Of a DNA stretch of 17,039 nucleotides, positions 7,131 to 13,483 are shown piece by piece. The translations under genes and the position numbers were made by a program. Source of the DNA: Rhodocyclaceae bacterium (GTDB lineage Bacteria; Pseudomonadota; Gammaproteobacteria; Burkholderiales; Rhodocyclaceae); NCBI GenBank assembly GCA_025361105.1, contig JANYAW010000080.1, positions 1-17,039 of the forward strand. Reading direction: 5' to 3'. The notes under the pieces are model-generated. The model had not been told where the DNA came from and did no database searches. It saw only the letters and a list, made by a program, of their open reading frames with translations. Every line of letters starts with the position of its first letter. The stretch's first letter is position 1.

Positions 7131-7157
7131 GTCAGTTGGTGCTGGTGACACGCCGTT
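7131..7157 (+). repeat. Dispersed repeat, copy 3 (intergenic)
   Basis: GTCAGTTGGTGCTGG followed by TGACACGCCGTTAA, lying 9 bases after the dolP stop. The fullest match to the consensus, with the TTAA end shared with copy 4. Confidence 0.85.
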
Positions 7158-7216
7158 AAATCGCCGCGCAAGAATCGGGTGGAACGACGAGCCTGTAGCA
7201 AATTAAATCGTGCTTC

Positions 7217-7228
7217 GTTGCTAGCAAC
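7217..7228. promoter_or_regulatory. Perfect 12-bp palindrome upstream of the EamA exporter gene
   Basis: GTTGCTAGCAAC reads the same on both strands, 24 bases before the exporter ATG and next to an AT-rich AAATTAAAT. The position suits an operator or leader hairpin. No binding protein can be named. Confidence 0.4.
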
Positions 7229-7252
7229 TTGTTCGCCATCTCGGTGCACCCC

Positions 7253-8149
7253 ATGTCACTTGCCAGCCTCATCCGCCTGTTTTCGCTCGCCGCGATTTGG
7301 GGTGGTTCATTTATTTTTATGCGGATCGGCGTGCCGGTGCTGGGGCCTTGGTGGTTGATTGAATTTCGAGTTGCGCTGGCAGCAATATTTCTTGCCATCG
7401 TCGGCCGCATTTTGCACAAGCAGCTTGATCTCAAAACGCACTGGCGGCATTTTTTGATCCTGAGTTTGTTTAATTCGGCGCTGCCGTTTTTATTGTTTGC
7501 CTACGCCGCGCAAACCCTTTCGGCATCGCTATCGTCGGTGCTCAATGCCACTGCGCCGATTTGGGGTGCAGTGATTGGTGCGGTCTGGACGCGAACCGCG
7601 CTGAGCCTTAAAACCTTGTCCGGGCTAGCGCTCGGCGTGGTCGGCGTGGGTATTCTGGTCGACTTTGACCCATCGATGCTGCAAGCCGATGCGATGCTGG
7701 CCATTGCCGCAGCGTTGGCGGCATCGTTTTCATACGGCATCGCCACTAATTACACCAAAACAGCAAAAGCGATTGAACCGTTTGCCAACGCGCAAGGCTG
7801 CATGCTGGTTGCCGCGCTGATGATCTTGCCGGCGCTAGGTTTCGTTCCGATTCCATCGTCCGTCAGCCCGCTGGTCGGTATCTCTGTATTGATGCTGGGT
7901 ATCGTTTGCAGCGGCGTGGCGTATTTGCTGTACTTTCGCCTGATCGATGATTTGGGTGCCACCTCCGCGCTCACCGTAACCTTTCTAATTCCGGTTTTTG
8001 GGGTCGCTTGGGGCAGGATATTTCTGAATGAGGCGGTAGGCTGGCATACGATTTTCGGTTCCGTCGTGGTGATTTTCGGTACGATTTTGGTCACTGGCTT
8101 TTCAATTGCCAGCTTGCGCACCGTCAAATCGGGTGTAATTCCCAGCTAA
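7253..8149 (+). CDS. EamA/DMT family transporter
   Basis: 298 residues from ATG at 7253; TTG 7229 and GTG 7244 lie in frame upstream but add no family sequence. About ten hydrophobic segments are arranged as two EamA repeats: the first opens with LFSLAAIWGGSFIFMRIGVP and GPWWLIEFRVALAA, the second with ALAASFSYGIATNY. The motif SASLSSVLNATAPIWGAVIGA and the closing FGVAWGRIFLNEAVGWHTIFGSVVVIFG stretch are characteristic of drug/metabolite transporters of this superfamily. It sits in the inner membrane; the substrate cannot be read from sequence. No SD is obvious. It follows dolP by 131 bases containing a repeat copy and a palindrome, so it probably has its own promoter. Confidence 0.92.
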   Translation: MSLASLIRLFSLAAIWGGSFIFMRIGVPVLGPWWLIEFRVALAAIFLAIVGRILHKQLDLKTHWRHFLILSLFNSALPFLLFAYAAQTLSASLSSVLNATAPIWGAVIGAVWTRTALSLKTLSGLALGVVGVGILVDFDPSMLQADAMLAIAAALAASFSYGIATNYTKTAKAIEPFANAQGCMLVAALMILPALGFVPIPSSVSPLVGISVLMLGIVCSGVAYLLYFRLIDDLGATSALTVTFLIPVFGVAWGRIFLNEAVGWHTIFGSVVVIFGTILVTGFSIASLRTVKSGVIPS

Positions 8150-8167
8150 AACGGGAGTCGCGTTCGT

Positions 8168-8220
8168 TTAAAAAAATTCATATATATCAATAAATTAAAT
8201 AGAAAAATCAAGAAAATTAG
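8168..8220 (+). promoter_or_regulatory. AT-rich block, probable promoter region for the lytic transglycosylase gene
   Basis: A stretch of almost pure A/T (TTTAAAAAAATTCATATATA and onward) in otherwise GC-rich sequence, 120 bases upstream of ATG 8340. Several -10-like hexamers occur and no single -35/-10 pair stands out. Confidence 0.45.
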
Positions 8221-8290
8221 AGGCCAAAACTCAGCGTTTTAGGGTGCTCCGCCTAGCTAATTTTCCGAAAATGGCGCTCTTCCTGAGTCG

Positions 8291-8312
8291 TCGCCCGCTG
8301 TAACGGTGGCGA
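8291..8312 (+). other. 5' leader hairpin upstream of the lytic transglycosylase gene
   Basis: TCGCC at 8291-8295 pairs with GGCGA at 8308-8312, with an inner CG/CG pair. It ends 17 bases before the SD (AAGGAGA, 8329-8335). It might affect translation; no known riboswitch class was recognised. Confidence 0.35.
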
Positions 8313-8339
8313 AATCAGCGAACCTGAAAAGGAGACGCT

Positions 8340-9011
8340 ATGTCTGCAACGCTAACAAATCGCTTTTTGTTTGCCCGTAAAGCGCACGCCCTGCTCCATT
8401 TTTTGCACCTTGATCTGATGTTGGCTGGCCTTTTGGCCGGCATCGCGCTGACCAATCTGGTTTCGCATCGAGTGGAGTTGGTGGCTTCGTTCAACGCTGC
8501 ACTGCCGACGCAATCGAGTTCGGTCGAGGTGGCCACGGCGGATGATCAGCTGCATCCCAAACTAACGCCGCCGATGCGTGCGGCGCTCGACAGCGTGGCG
8601 CGCCGGTATCGCGTATCCAACCAAGCGCTGTTGCCGATTTTTGAGGCGGCGCAAGTCGCTGGTCTCGAACGCAATATCGATCCGGTGCTGCTGATTGCCG
8701 TTATCAGCGTCGAGTCGAGCTTTAACCCGTATTCGCAAAGCGTGATGGGGGCACAGGGTTTGATGCAAGTCATTCCGCGCTTTCATCAGGACAAAATCCC
8801 TGAATGGGCCGGTGCTCAACCATTTCTTGATCCAGTGAGCAATGTACACATCGGCGCTCATGTCCTGCAAGAAGCCATACGTCATCAAGGCAACCTGATG
8901 ATGGGCTTGCAACAATACGCCGGTGCGCTGGATGATGAGGCAATGGGCTATGCGAACAAAGTGGTGGCCGAAAAACAGCGCTTGATGCAGTTCGTCCGCC
9001 GCGACGCGTAG
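8340..9011 (+). CDS. Membrane-anchored lytic transglycosylase (SLT family)
   Basis: 223 residues from ATG at 8340 with SD AAGGAGA. A single N-terminal hydrophobic segment (about 24-42, LDLMLAGLLAGIALTNLV) acts as an anchor or uncleaved signal. The SLT domain (about 108-215) has the catalytic glutamate E125 in ISVESSFNPYS, GAQGLMQVIP (137-146), DPVSNVHIGAHVL and a tyrosine motif LQQYAGAL. These enzymes cleave the glycan strand of peptidoglycan to 1,6-anhydroMurNAc ends. The protein is short and lacks LysM or other binding modules. It probably forms a single-gene unit, with its own AT-rich upstream region and a hairpin after the stop. Confidence 0.92.
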   Translation: MSATLTNRFLFARKAHALLHFLHLDLMLAGLLAGIALTNLVSHRVELVASFNAALPTQSSSVEVATADDQLHPKLTPPMRAALDSVARRYRVSNQALLPIFEAAQVAGLERNIDPVLLIAVISVESSFNPYSQSVMGAQGLMQVIPRFHQDKIPEWAGAQPFLDPVSNVHIGAHVLQEAIRHQGNLMMGLQQYAGALDDEAMGYANKVVAEKQRLMQFVRRDA

Positions 9012-9023
9012 GCTTGTTCGCGG

Positions 9024-9053
9024 CATGAAGGCATCCAACTTTATGCCTTCGTG
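9024..9053. terminator. Hairpin after the lytic transglycosylase gene
   Basis: GAAGGCAT (9027-9034) pairs perfectly with ATGCCTTC (9043-9050) around an 8-base loop, and the stem extends three more pairs to CAT/GTG including one G-U. It starts 12 bases after the stop codon. There is no U-run, so it is a terminator-like or mRNA-end-protecting hairpin, not a canonical intrinsic terminator. Confidence 0.5.
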
Positions 9054-9455
9054 ATGCTCACCTCGTAATGTCCTAGCGCCAACCAAAATTACAACTCAAT
9101 AACCTGCTGGCGCAGGGAGAGACAAATGCATCAGCGCAGCGATTCCTTGCAGGTGTCGCTCGTCCTTCAAATGAGCGCAATGCTTTTTTGGCGAAGCCTC
9201 AAGGCAAAGCTACGGCAGGCTGGCCTCCGACGTTCAAGCCATCCGCTAAGCCGTTGGCTTTCCAGCGGCGATTGCTCAGTTCGACAAATCCGCGACATAC
9301 CCATATGTCATGCGATACAGCCAATCGAAACGGCTTTTGCGTTATTATTTATGAATCCTGCTTAAAACCTTGTTATTCCCGCTGCTACCAATCGTCACGC
9401 GTTGACGGCATTGGTTGCGATTTTGTTTGTTATTAACTTGATTGGTCTACCACAG
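9054..9455. other. Gene-free structured region between the transglycosylase and the COG3014 operon
   Basis: I see no convincing gene here. Two hairpins stand out. One is CCTGC/GCAGG at 9103-9116, just before an SD-like GGGAGAG. The other is a strong one at 9243-9268, CCGCT-AAGCC-GTT-GGCTT-TCC-AGCGG, ten pairs with a three-base bulge. GCGCCA (9076-9081) can also pair with TGGCGC (9108-9113). The AT-rich stretch around 9337-9372 is a plausible promoter region for the downstream operon. A small RNA or a degenerate repeat element is possible. Confidence 0.4.
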
Positions 9456-10913
9456 ATGAAGCTTTGTTCCTTGCGTAAAAAATCCTTTGGTGCAATTTCG
9501 GCGATGACCGTTTTTTTGGCGATCCCAAGCTTGAGCATGGCGCAGTCGTCATCAAGTGCCACAGTCGACAAACTCGATAGCAACAAAGACAAAGACATTT
9601 TGTATTTCTTCGACCGCGGCGAAGCACTACGCGAACAAGGTGCCTATCTGGAAAGTCTGAACACGTGGCGGCAAGCCGACGATCAAGTGCGCCAATGGGA
9701 AGACTCAATCAAGACGGACGGCTCAAAAATTCTGGGTGATATCGGTTCGTATCTGCTCAACGACACCACGCGTCGATATGAAGGTCGCGACTACGAAAAG
9801 GTTATTTTGAGTGTGCGCATTGCGATGAGTCACATTGCATTGGGCGATTGGGATTCCGCCCGCACCGAAGTCAAAAAAATGCACGAGCGCGAGGCGGTGA
9901 TTGCCGAATTCCGCGCCAAAGAACTTGATGCTACCAAACGCGAATCCGAAGCCAAGGGACTTAAGGCCACATCGTTCAAAGAACTCAACGGCTATCCGGT
10001 CGAAACACTGGATGATCCCGCCGTGCGTGCGCTCAAGAATTCCTACGAATCGGCCTATGCCAACTACTTGGCGGGGTTTGTTTATGAAGCCTTAGGTGAG
10101 CCATCTTTGGCGGCAGCTGGTTATCGCAAAGCGGCCGAGATGCGCCCCAACGAAAAGACCATTGACGACAGCTTGGCCGGACTGGATCGGCGCTACGCTA
10201 GTGCAAAATCAAATCGTAAAACTGTCGACGTGTTGTTGGTTGTCGAATCCGGCAGCCCGCCTGAAATCACCTCGACCACTTTGCCGATTCCTATTCCAAT
10301 TGTCGGTCGCAGTGGGGTAAGCATCGTTGCCACACCGCTTTCGTGGCCGGTGATTCAGCCCGCCAATACTTCAGTGATTCCTAATGCGGTGCAAGTCGAT
10401 GGCAACACCGTGCCGCTAACACTGCTAACCAATTTGGATTTAATGGCGCGCAAGGCAATGTCTGATGAAATGCCCGGCATCATTTTCCGCTCCTCGGTTC
10501 GCGCGATTACCAAAGGCGTGGCGCAAAAAGCAGTACAAGACAATACGTCTTCAATGGGAATGTTTGGCGCGATATTGAGTGTTGCCGCCAGTGTGGTCGC
10601 AGTAACCAGCGAGAAGGCTGATACACGTAGCTGGCGCAGCTTACCGGGCTTTTATTCGGTGGCGCGGGTGACCTTGCCGGTCGGCGTGCACAACGTTGGT
10701 ATCGGCGGCGAGATGCGCGAAGTAAAGATTTCCGGTCCTTATGCCGTGGTTGCTTTACGCAGGTCTGCTGGTGGCATGACTCTGGCGGCTACGCCGTATG
10801 TTGAGCCGGTGCCAGAAGTTGTCGCAGCACCGGTTCCGGTGACACCGGCAACGGCTGCACCGGAGAGCAAACCGGCTGCACCAGTTAAGCCGGAAAAGAA
10901 GAAAAAGGGATAA
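9456..10913 (+). CDS. COG3014 family protein (exported, TPR-like)
   Basis: 485 residues from ATG at 9456; a TTG at 9402 would add 18 residues ahead of the signal peptide. The signal peptide (about 1-30) ends SMA|QS; unlike many relatives there is no lipobox Cys. The N-terminal half is helical and TPR-like (FDRGEALREQGAYLESLNTW, then SYESAYANYLAGFVYEALGE and AAGYRKAAEMRPN). The C-terminal half is more beta-like, with a LPIPIPI segment, GFYSVARVTLPVGVH and a Pro/Ala/Lys tail (about 448-485). COG3014 proteins recur next to YcfL and LpoB genes, as here, but their function is not established. A periplasmic scaffold role in envelope or PBP regulation is inferred from context only. Confidence 0.85.
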   Translation: MKLCSLRKKSFGAISAMTVFLAIPSLSMAQSSSSATVDKLDSNKDKDILYFFDRGEALREQGAYLESLNTWRQADDQVRQWEDSIKTDGSKILGDIGSYLLNDTTRRYEGRDYEKVILSVRIAMSHIALGDWDSARTEVKKMHEREAVIAEFRAKELDATKRESEAKGLKATSFKELNGYPVETLDDPAVRALKNSYESAYANYLAGFVYEALGEPSLAAAGYRKAAEMRPNEKTIDDSLAGLDRRYASAKSNRKTVDVLLVVESGSPPEITSTTLPIPIPIVGRSGVSIVATPLSWPVIQPANTSVIPNAVQVDGNTVPLTLLTNLDLMARKAMSDEMPGIIFRSSVRAITKGVAQKAVQDNTSSMGMFGAILSVAASVVAVTSEKADTRSWRSLPGFYSVARVTLPVGVHNVGIGGEMREVKISGPYAVVALRRSAGGMTLAATPYVEPVPEVVAAPVPVTPATAAPESKPAAPVKPEKKKKG

Positions 10914-10945
10914 TTGTTGCCATCGTTGAGAAGGAGAAAGTCGCT

Positions 10946-11338
10946 GTGAAACTCAAATCAATTATTGTTGTTGCCGGAATGTTTTTAGCGTTGGTCGCCC
11001 CTGTATCGGCGCAATCGATTGCCGACAAAATCGAAAATCAGGGCGTGTCTAAATACGTCAAAATTACCGGCCTAATCTCGAAAATTTCCAACGGATTTAT
11101 CAGCATCCAAGTCGAGATGGCCAACACCGACAACGAAGATCGCAAAGCCTATTACCGCATCAAATGGCTGGATGAATCCGGCTTTCAAGTGTGGGACGAT
11201 GAAGTCTGGAAACCCATGTTGTTGCACGGTAGCCAAAAACAAAATGTGCAGGCGATGGCACCCACCAATAAGGCGCGCGATTTCCGCATTCAGTTCAACG
11301 CAGAAAACAATACGGCTAACGATCCGACCAAGAACTAA
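10946..11338 (+). CDS. YcfL family protein (DUF1425)
   Basis: 130 residues from GTG at 10946, with a strong SD (AAGGAGAAAG). Signal peptide 1-22 (VSA|QS). The mature domain has the DUF1425 pattern of a short beta sandwich: ISIQVEMANTDNEDRKAYYRIKW, then a FQVWDDEVWKPM segment and a late RDFRIQF strand. In E. coli, ycfL lies directly before lpoB, the same order as here. E. coli YcfL is a lipoprotein; this one has no lipobox. Its function is unknown. It is 32 bases from COG3014 and 47 from lpoB, consistent with one transcript. Confidence 0.85.
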   Translation: MKLKSIIVVAGMFLALVAPVSAQSIADKIENQGVSKYVKITGLISKISNGFISIQVEMANTDNEDRKAYYRIKWLDESGFQVWDDEVWKPMLLHGSQKQNVQAMAPTNKARDFRIQFNAENNTANDPTKN

Positions 11339-11385
11339 ATCGACTTTTGTATAAACTTCGTTCACTCACATTTTTGGAGCACTTT

Positions 11386-11991
11386 ATGAACCCGACTCAA
11401 ACTCGTCAATCTCGTTTATCCGCCGTCGTTATAAGTTCCGCATTGCTGTTTGGCTGCGCCGCCAGCGGCCCCACTGTGCAAAACAATGTCACTTATGGCG
11501 ATGCCAAAGCGGTGGAACAAGTCACCAACGAATTCGGCTCGACCGATTTGCAAACCATCGCCGAATCGATGGCACGCTCATTGGCGCAATCGATGGCCAA
11601 GGAGCCGACCAAGCCTTTGGTTACCATCGCTGAAGTCAAAAACAAGACCAGCGAATACATCGACACCCGTTCAATTACCGATTCGATACGCGTGCAACTG
11701 CTCAAAGGCGGCACCATGCGTTTCGCCACCGACATCGCCGGTATGCAAAATCAGACCGACGAATTGGCCCGTCAAAATCAGTCCGGTTTGTACAAGCAAG
11801 CCACCACGGCAAAAACCGGAAAAATGCAGGGTGCGAAATATCGCATCGAAGGCAATATCACTTCCATCGTCAAGAATTCGCGCGACGTGAAAGATGTGTT
11901 CTACAAGTTCAGCTTGATTCTGACCGACAACGAATCAGGCACGATCGAATGGGCAGACGAAAAAGAAATCCGCAAAACCTCCAAGCGCTAA
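11386..11991 (+). CDS. lpoB: Penicillin-binding protein activator LpoB
   Basis: 201 residues from ATG at 11386 (SD GGAG); an upstream in-frame ATG at 11347 is rejected because it spoils the signal peptide. Lipobox LLFGC (C24) marks an outer-membrane lipoprotein. The globular part follows the LpoB pattern: VTIAEVKNKTSEYIDTRSIT, an FATDIAGMQNQ region, GAKYRIEGNITSIVK and a closing FSLILTDNESGTIEWADEKEI. LpoB reaches through peptidoglycan to activate the bifunctional synthase PBP1b. Here the disordered linker after the Cys is short and not proline-rich, unlike the long Pro-rich linker of E. coli LpoB. The assignment is by family and neighbourhood; a PBP1b partner is outside this window. Confidence 0.9.
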   Translation: MNPTQTRQSRLSAVVISSALLFGCAASGPTVQNNVTYGDAKAVEQVTNEFGSTDLQTIAESMARSLAQSMAKEPTKPLVTIAEVKNKTSEYIDTRSITDSIRVQLLKGGTMRFATDIAGMQNQTDELARQNQSGLYKQATTAKTGKMQGAKYRIEGNITSIVKNSRDVKDVFYKFSLILTDNESGTIEWADEKEIRKTSKR

Positions 11992-12024
11992 GTTAATAAG
12001 TACCCAGTTGTGAAAGGACTCACC

Positions 12025-12846
12025 ATGACCAACACCTTCAAATCATTGCGCATATTGGCGTTGACGCTTGGCTTTGCGGCGCCGCTGGCGTGGGCCGCCG
12101 AATTGCCGCGCATCGCCGTCACTGATTTGTCCTACGAAGAAAAGGTCGCCGAATATTTCAGTTATTTGGAGATCAACGAGAAGCATGACAACAAAGGCTC
12201 CTCGCACGAGCGTAGTAACGATTCCGATGCGCGCTCCAGCGGTTCTTCGTCCGACAAATACAGTAGCAAAGGCGAGCGCTCCTTGTCGGCCGGTAGCGGC
12301 TATCAAGAGCGTATAGATCGCGGCGAAATGCGCAAGTATGTGGCCGATGTCAAAGGCGAAATGATCAAAGCCGGTTATCGTTTGGTGCAAGGCAAACCCT
12401 TCACCCAAAAAGATACTGAAAAACTTTACGACATCATCGACCGCGTAAAAAAAGGCTATTTCCCCGGTGCGGATTACGTCTTGTTTGGCAGTATTAATAA
12501 CGTCGAGTTCCGTCGCGATGACAATCCGATTCAAGGATCAAACGCGACATCGCACACGCTGGCATTGGAACTGGTTGGCGAGTTCTCGCTGATTAGTACC
12601 AAGACCTTTGATGTCAAAGCGTCGTTCAGCGCAATGGGCGAAGGCTCGGACATGAAAATGACTAACGCGCCGGGCACCAACATTACGCTCAATCGCAGCC
12701 GCGTCATGCAGCAAGTCTCGAAATCACTGGGCGAAGCAGTGTTGGCCGAGTTGCAATCACAATTCAATCCGGGTGTCAGTACGCGCACCAAAACGGTTGA
12801 ACGAACGACCGAAGTGCGTGAAGAAAAGACTACGGTTTATAAGTGA
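12025..12846 (+). CDS. LpoB/CsgG-like exported protein with Ser-rich charged insert
   Basis: 273 residues from ATG at 12025; the SD AAAGGA lies inside an alternative GTG start at 12010. The signal peptide ends AWA|AE, with no lipobox. The mature protein opens PRIAVTDLSYEEKVAEYFSY, then has a low-complexity Ser/Gly/charged stretch (about 52-92), then YVADVKGEMIKAGYRLVQG, GADYVLFGSINNVEF, a strand pair and a helix near LGEAVLAELQSQF. The order of strands (initial IAVTDL, then GADYVLFGSI) matches the LpoB/CsgG-type fold, so I read it as a distant paralogue of its upstream neighbour. The last 20 residues are Thr/Glu/Arg-rich. It is the last gene before a strong terminator. I do not recognise a named family. 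Confidence 0.7.
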   Translation: MTNTFKSLRILALTLGFAAPLAWAAELPRIAVTDLSYEEKVAEYFSYLEINEKHDNKGSSHERSNDSDARSSGSSSDKYSSKGERSLSAGSGYQERIDRGEMRKYVADVKGEMIKAGYRLVQGKPFTQKDTEKLYDIIDRVKKGYFPGADYVLFGSINNVEFRRDDNPIQGSNATSHTLALELVGEFSLISTKTFDVKASFSAMGEGSDMKMTNAPGTNITLNRSRVMQQVSKSLGEAVLAELQSQFNPGVSTRTKTVERTTEVREEKTTVYK

Positions 12847-12864
12847 TTCGTTTTTAGCGCAAAG

Positions 12865-12894
12865 AAAAGCCGCCAGAATTTTGGCGGCTTTTTT
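12865..12894 (+). terminator. Intrinsic terminator of the COG3014-YcfL-LpoB operon
   Basis: AAAAGCCGCCA (12865-12875) pairs perfectly with TGGCGGCTTTT (12882-12892) around a GAATTT loop; the T-run continues to 12894 and a second T-run follows at 12901. The A-run on the 5' side allows it to work in both directions. Confidence 0.92.
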
Positions 12895-12911
12895 GTCGCC
12901 TTTTTGTTTTC

Positions 12912-12940
12912 GTCAGTTGGTGCCGGTAACACGCCGTTAA
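12912..12940 (+). repeat. Dispersed repeat, copy 4 (upstream of rfaE2)
   Basis: GTCAGTTGGTGCCGG followed by TAACACGCCGTTAA, 38 bases before the rfaE2 ATG. A partial echo, TTACACGCCGCTAAA, follows at 12956-12970. Confidence 0.85.
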
Positions 12941-12978
12941 TGCCACCAACAACTCTTACACGCCGCTAAAATCAAGCT

Positions 12979-13467
12979 ATGAACTTTTCCGCACCCTCCT
13001 TTGAAAACAAAATCGCGTCACCTGAAAATTTGGCAGCGCTTATCGCCGAATTGCCACGCCCACTGGTATTCACCAATGGCTGTTTCGACATCCTGCACCG
13101 TGGTCATGTCACTTATCTCGCGCAAGCGCGTGCGCTCGGCGCGAGTCTCATCGTTGCAGCGAACTCTGATGCATCAGTAAAGCGACTAGGCAAGGGCGAC
13201 GATAGGCCGCTCAACGCTTTGGACGACCGCATGGCTCTGCTGGCCTCACTTGAATGCGTATCGCTGGTGACTTGGTTTGACGAAGACACGCCATTGCAAC
13301 GCATCCTCGATAGCCACCCCGACATTTTGGTCAAAGGTGGCGACTGGCCGGTGGAGAAAATTGTCGGCTATGCAGAAGTCATTGCATGGGGCGGCAGCGT
13401 GCATTCGATACCATTTCGGCATGAACGCTCGACCACCGCCTTGCTGAGCAAAATCCGCGCGCTCTAG
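12979..13467 (+). CDS. rfaE2: D-glycero-beta-D-manno-heptose 1-phosphate adenylyltransferase (RfaE domain II)
   Basis: 162 residues from ATG at 12979. It is the separate nucleotidyltransferase half of HldE: TNGCFDILHRGH (32-43) with the H40-x-G-H43 nucleotide-binding motif, VAANSDASVKRLGKG, the KGGDWP segment (119-124) and the ERSTT motif (149-153). It transfers AMP from ATP to heptose 1-phosphate, giving ADP-heptose for the LPS core. Its kinase partner (RfaE1) is not in the window, as is usual where the two halves are encoded separately. No clear SD precedes it, and the upstream 84 bases contain repeat copy 4. Confidence 0.95.
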   Translation: MNFSAPSFENKIASPENLAALIAELPRPLVFTNGCFDILHRGHVTYLAQARALGASLIVAANSDASVKRLGKGDDRPLNALDDRMALLASLECVSLVTWFDEDTPLQRILDSHPDILVKGGDWPVEKIVGYAEVIAWGGSVHSIPFRHERSTTALLSKIRAL

Positions 13468-13483
13468 GGCTGAGCCAAAAGCT

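Noticed and set aside
7131..7157. The repeat as a sigma-70 promoter (TTGGTG as -35, TTAAAT as -10)
   Set aside because: The spacing is only 14 bases and the -10-like end is not kept in copies 1 and 2.
9264..9295. tRNA-like T-arm (GCGG...GTTCGA...CCGC)
   Set aside because: No anticodon arm, D-arm or acceptor stem of the right length can be drawn around it.
9126..9365. 79-codon frame with an SD-like GGGAGAG upstream of ATG 9126
   Set aside because: The composition is unlike a protein (scattered Arg, Ser and Cys, no domain, no export signal), it runs through the strong hairpin at 9243-9268, and another overlapping frame is equally open. Kept as part of the structured non-coding region.
2381..12940. 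The four repeat copies as a CRISPR array
   Set aside because: Copies are kilobases apart, with genes between them, and no regular spacers or cas genes are present.
13468..13483. Terminator between the convergent rfaE2 and OYE genes
   Set aside because: Only a short GGCTGAGCC element is present; the one-base loop cannot form a proper hairpin.
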